A stretch of 64,000 nt of DNA from an uncultured Prevotellaceae bacterium (GTDB taxonomy: Bacteria; Bacteroidota; Bacteroidia; Bacteroidales; Muribaculaceae): the NCBI GenBank assembly GCA_947302275.1, contig CAMYUW010000013.1:1-64000 (forward strand). The letters run 5' to 3'. Below are positions 61,601-64,000 of the stretch, piece by piece (position 1 is the first letter of the stretch; the number at the start of each line of letters is the position of its first letter). The notes below the pieces were generated by a model. It saw only the letters and a list, made by a program, of their open reading frames with translations, was not told where the DNA came from and did no database searches. The position numbers and the translations under genes were made by a program.

Positions 61601-61969
61601 TTGTCTATAGTATTGTCAGTTAATAAGTTGATTTCCAAATATCCCGCAAAGGTACTGCTTTTTATTCACAATGGCCTAAAAAATCCAATATTTTTCTTTT
61701 TTATTATGAGTGCTTGTGGCCTTGTTGTCCAAAAGCAATTCATGGATTAAGAAAAGAAAAATGCTAATTTGCTGATTTTCAGCAAAACCGATTGACAATT
61801 CTAAATCAATAGGGTGGGGCGGAACTGTTAATGAACTGTTAAAACCGTTTTTTGCTTTATGCAAAGCTAATACAATCTGCCTCATGCCGTCAAAGGCAAA
61901 AAGCAGAATGCCCTTCTGGGTATGGGTAAATTTGAGCCGTTATGATAGAATTATCAATGGCAGCTCTGA
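61601..61969. other. Gene-free stretch
   Basis: 369 bp holding the fprA leader and -7 box (61647-61654) and the 3' side of the zinc-ribbon gene. Short hairpins such as GCTGATTTTCAGC occur. I see no RNA gene or reliable open frame. Confidence 0.6.
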
Positions 61970-62776
61970 TCAACGTCCATAATATTCATTCCACTGATCT
62001 TGGTCCCAGTCATCGCGCTCGTCCCAATCACAGTGAGGGCACTTTTTAATGCCATCCTCTTCGATGATTAATTTTTCGCAATTTGGACAAAGTTCCCCGT
62101 CGCCGTCATAGTCTTCGGTCCAGCCACATTCAGGGCACTCTCCCTCTTCATCTAAAGGTTCTTCACATAATGGACATAAAGCTTCCTCCTTATCTTCTTC
62201 TACCTCTATCTCAATCTCGTCAAAATCTATCTCTTCTTCATCATCACCTCTCTCTTCATCATCATCATGACAGTTAGGGCAAAACTTCTCCCCATCTTCT
62301 CCTTCCTCAAATTCTTCTCCACAGTCTGGACAAATTCCTTCGTCTTCATCTCTCTCTTCATCTTCGTCCATTTCGTCCATAGGATTGCAATTGGGGCAAT
62401 ACATGATGCCCTCGCCATTATCTTCCAGTGTTCCTCCGCATTCTGGGCATTCATCCTCATCTACTGGGTCTGGGGCGATTTCGTCGATAGAGATAGCCAC
62501 CCAAAAATTTCTGAACTCCTCGTCCCATTCATAATCAGTTTTCTCCTCCCAATCATTGCAAACGCTATCAATGGTGTTTTCAACATCACGGAGTTCCTCA
62601 TCAGTAATATCTTCAGAATTCACACTGACGAGGCATGCATACATTGTCGACCTAGGGAGGATTCCTTCCTTACCCACTGTAATATAGCCATAGCTTTGAA
62701 ACGCACTGTCTAAAGCCTCATAGAACTGTTCTCCTCGTTTGCGGAGTTCGTCCTTTGTCATAATAATCTTGTCCAT
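61970..62776 (-). CDS. Acidic protein with four zinc ribbons
   Basis: 268 residues, no signal peptide or membrane segment. The N-terminal part (1-105) is a mixed alpha/beta domain I do not recognise. Residues 108-268 contain eight CPxC knuckles (CPEC, CPNC, CPDC, CPNC, CPLC, CPEC, CPNC, CPHC), which make four zinc ribbons joined by strongly acidic Asp/Glu linkers. Many Glu/Asp codons make the strand locally C/T-rich on plus. Possible roles include a metal store or a scaffold binding basic proteins; no function can be assigned. TATATTTG on the minus strand (62813-62806) is a likely -7 box. Confidence 0.85.
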   Translation of the reverse strand: MDKIIMTKDELRKRGEQFYEALDSAFQSYGYITVGKEGILPRSTMYACLVSVNSEDITDEELRDVENTIDSVCNDWEEKTDYEWDEEFRNFWVAISIDEIAPDPVDEDECPECGGTLEDNGEGIMYCPNCNPMDEMDEDEERDEDEGICPDCGEEFEEGEDGEKFCPNCHDDDEERGDDEEEIDFDEIEIEVEEDKEEALCPLCEEPLDEEGECPECGWTEDYDGDGELCPNCEKLIIEEDGIKKCPHCDWDERDDWDQDQWNEYYGR

Positions 62777-62915
62777 AATAAATGCTTTTTAGTAAACAAC
62801 ATCTGCAAATATAGTGCAAATATGCCAAAATGCATATAGATTTTTGGTTATAATCACAATTTATTTATAATTATAATATAATTTTGACCGAAATCAATCA
62901 TTCTTATATTATTAG

Positions 62916-62952
62916 TGAACCTCAAAAGTACGATAAATACTTTTGAGGTTCA
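62916..62952. terminator. Perfect 15-bp hairpin after LRR gene
   Basis: TGAACCTCAAAAGTA (62916-62930) pairs fully with 62938-62952 over a 7-nt loop. It lies 48 bp after the stop of the leftward LRR gene; no T-run on that side. Confidence 0.6.
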
Positions 62953-63000
62953 TTATCTATTTTTGGCGCTATTGATTGTGGTCAATCCTTTGCTCCGCCA

Positions 63001-63813
63001 TTAATCGCCGATGATGTCATTCTTGGTCCACTGTGGGTGATCATTGGGTCCCCTGCCGACATACATGGGCTCTATATTCTTGAACAGGCTCCAGATGGGA
63101 GCATTCCTGTACTTGTCAATCGATTGCTGTGGCACTTTCAAAACAGCGTGTTCATAGACTTCGGGGGTGAAGGCATTATCGAGAAACATAAATGTTGGAG
63201 GAATCTCTGCCTTACAAGTAACGGCAGTGATGTTGGGACAATCTCTGAAAACGACACCGCCTATCACACGCATTTGCTCTCCCAAAGTGACAGTCGTCAA
63301 GTTTTGGCATTTTAAAAACACGGCATCGCCCATTTGCATAACACTGTCAGGAACAACAATGTCATGGATATTAGGGCATCCGCAAAATGCATTTGAACCA
63401 ATGGATTTTAATCCTTCAGACATAGTCACCTTCTGCAGATTAATGCAATGGAAGAAAGCACGGTCAGAAATCCTTTCGACCGTACCAGGGATGGAGACTT
63501 GGGTGACAGCGATGCCTTGCATCATCAATTCATTTTCCATGCCAACGATGGTATAGTCTACCCCATTTTTGAAAACAGTCGCAGGGATGTCGATGACATC
63601 ATGATAGTGAGATAAGTCCGTATCACAACTTGAAGGTGGGTCGTAAGGGAGTCGTTGCTTTTCTTTAGGGATTTTTACACCACGAATAGTCTTATAGTAA
63701 GTTCTCCTGCGAGTATGCATAACCGCATTAGAGGTCCCTCTGATGATAATAAACTCCAAATCATTGACATTACCATCAATATTCTGTTTTATTGATATAT
63801 CTGCCATAATCAT
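63001..63813 (-). CDS. BspA-type leucine-rich repeat protein (LRR_5)
   Basis: 270 residues without a signal peptide. Residues about 95-215 are LRR_5 repeats of about 23 residues (VSIPGTVERISDRAFFHCINLQKV; VTMSEGLKSIGSNAFCGCPNI; VVPDSVMQMGDAVFLKCQNLTTV), preceded by a beta-rich N-terminus and followed by a VPQQSIDKYRNAPIWSLFKNI cap typical of such proteins. Family members are often surface adhesins, but the missing signal peptide argues for a cytosolic role or another export route. Start at ATG 63813; an ATG two codons in is equally possible. Confidence 0.8.
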   Translation of the reverse strand: MIMADISIKQNIDGNVNDLEFIIIRGTSNAVMHTRRRTYYKTIRGVKIPKEKQRLPYDPPSSCDTDLSHYHDVIDIPATVFKNGVDYTIVGMENELMMQGIAVTQVSIPGTVERISDRAFFHCINLQKVTMSEGLKSIGSNAFCGCPNIHDIVVPDSVMQMGDAVFLKCQNLTTVTLGEQMRVIGGVVFRDCPNITAVTCKAEIPPTFMFLDNAFTPEVYEHAVLKVPQQSIDKYRNAPIWSLFKNIEPMYVGRGPNDHPQWTKNDIIGD

Positions 63814-64000
63814 TCTAATGGTGCCTCATGCGCCCCCCAGCAGTTGGCATTTATGGGTTTATTTACAGGCGCAGGGACATAGTTCTCACACAAGTGTGGC
63901 AACGCGCCCGTTACAAGGTTAAGATATGCAAATATAATGATTCTTTATGATTCGGCATTGATGCCGCTATGATTTAACCTTTATTAACTATAATGAGGTT
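63814..64000. other. Right-edge intergenic sequence
   Basis: 187 bp upstream of the LRR gene, cut by the window edge. A/T-rich with GCGCGCCCG-type GC patch near 63900; nothing recognised. Confidence 0.4.

Noticed and set aside
61601..61969. tRNA or small RNA gene in the 369-bp gap
   Set aside because: No cloverleaf-like sequence or TPsiC-type GGTTCRA box was found; only short hairpins.

Overview
The window looks like a chromosomal stretch of an anaerobic Bacteroidales bacterium, most likely from a gut-type or oral-type habitat; Prevotellaceae or Muribaculaceae would both fit and I cannot decide between them. The evidence is the many promoters of the Bacteroidetes type (a TTG/TTTG box about 19-21 nt before TAnnTTTG), the scarcity of clear Shine-Dalgarno sites, and families typical of the phylum: an LptD-like OstA protein, a CarboxypepD_reg/DUF5686 outer-membrane protein, DUF4293, a PorT-like barrel, BspA/DUF285 surface repeats and dockerin-tailed secreted proteins. 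I see no rRNA, tRNA, CRISPR array, complete insertion sequence or prophage.

Left end (1-6.1 kb): a hydrogen-metabolism locus. The C-terminal half of one [FeFe] hydrogenase, a NuoE/HydC-like [2Fe-2S] subunit and a second hydrogenase with an unusual N-terminal domain run rightward. They meet the maturase genes hydG and hydF, which run leftward. hydE is not here. 6.2-13.7 kb holds lptD, a NlpC/P60-like hydrolase, a LysE exporter, the phosphotransbutyrylase/butyrate kinase pair and tatA-tatC. 13.8-29.1 kb holds a dockerin-tailed secreted protein, a CPA2 antiporter, an MgtC protein, a ClpC without its N-domain, a dockerin-tailed endonuclease I, an HD hydrolase, ribBA, an LptF/G permease and a DUF5686 protein.

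29.3-47.2 kb is mainly housekeeping: a PorT-like barrel, a LysM/periplasmic-binding lipoprotein-like protein, dnaG, a TPR protein, DUF4293, NhaD, a GH20 hexosaminidase, an M49 dipeptidyl peptidase III, a small lipoprotein, an RlmI-type methyltransferase, rseP and dxr. 47.2-49.1 kb is the most accessory-looking part: a solitary RecA/RepA-like ATPase flanked on both sides by directly repeated, internally palindromic TGGAAA-rich tracts, with a small MITE-like inverted-repeat element at its 3' side. 49.1-57.5 kb holds a large BspA-like dockerin protein, a tricorn-type S41 protease and a six-hairpin glycosidase-like lipoprotein. 57.9-61.6 kb is an fprA-nfnA-nfnB operon (flavodiiron protein plus electron-bifurcating NADH/ferredoxin:NADP oxidoreductase), which links functionally to the hydrogenases. 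The right end has an acidic protein with four zinc ribbons and a BspA-type LRR protein.

The genes suggest a fermentative anaerobe that disposes of electrons as H2, balances ferredoxin, NADH and NADPH through Nfn, makes (iso)butyrate through Ptb-Buk with ATP gain, and secretes peptidases, nucleases and glycosidases. The most unusual DNA signal is a dispersed intergenic module. It starts at or just before the stop codon of at least five unrelated genes (motif ATGCTCGC, small hairpin, CAGTTTAGAG heptads, GCATCCGCA) and is often followed by ACTTAAA-type heptads just before the next start codon; at dxr it supplies the last codons and the stop.
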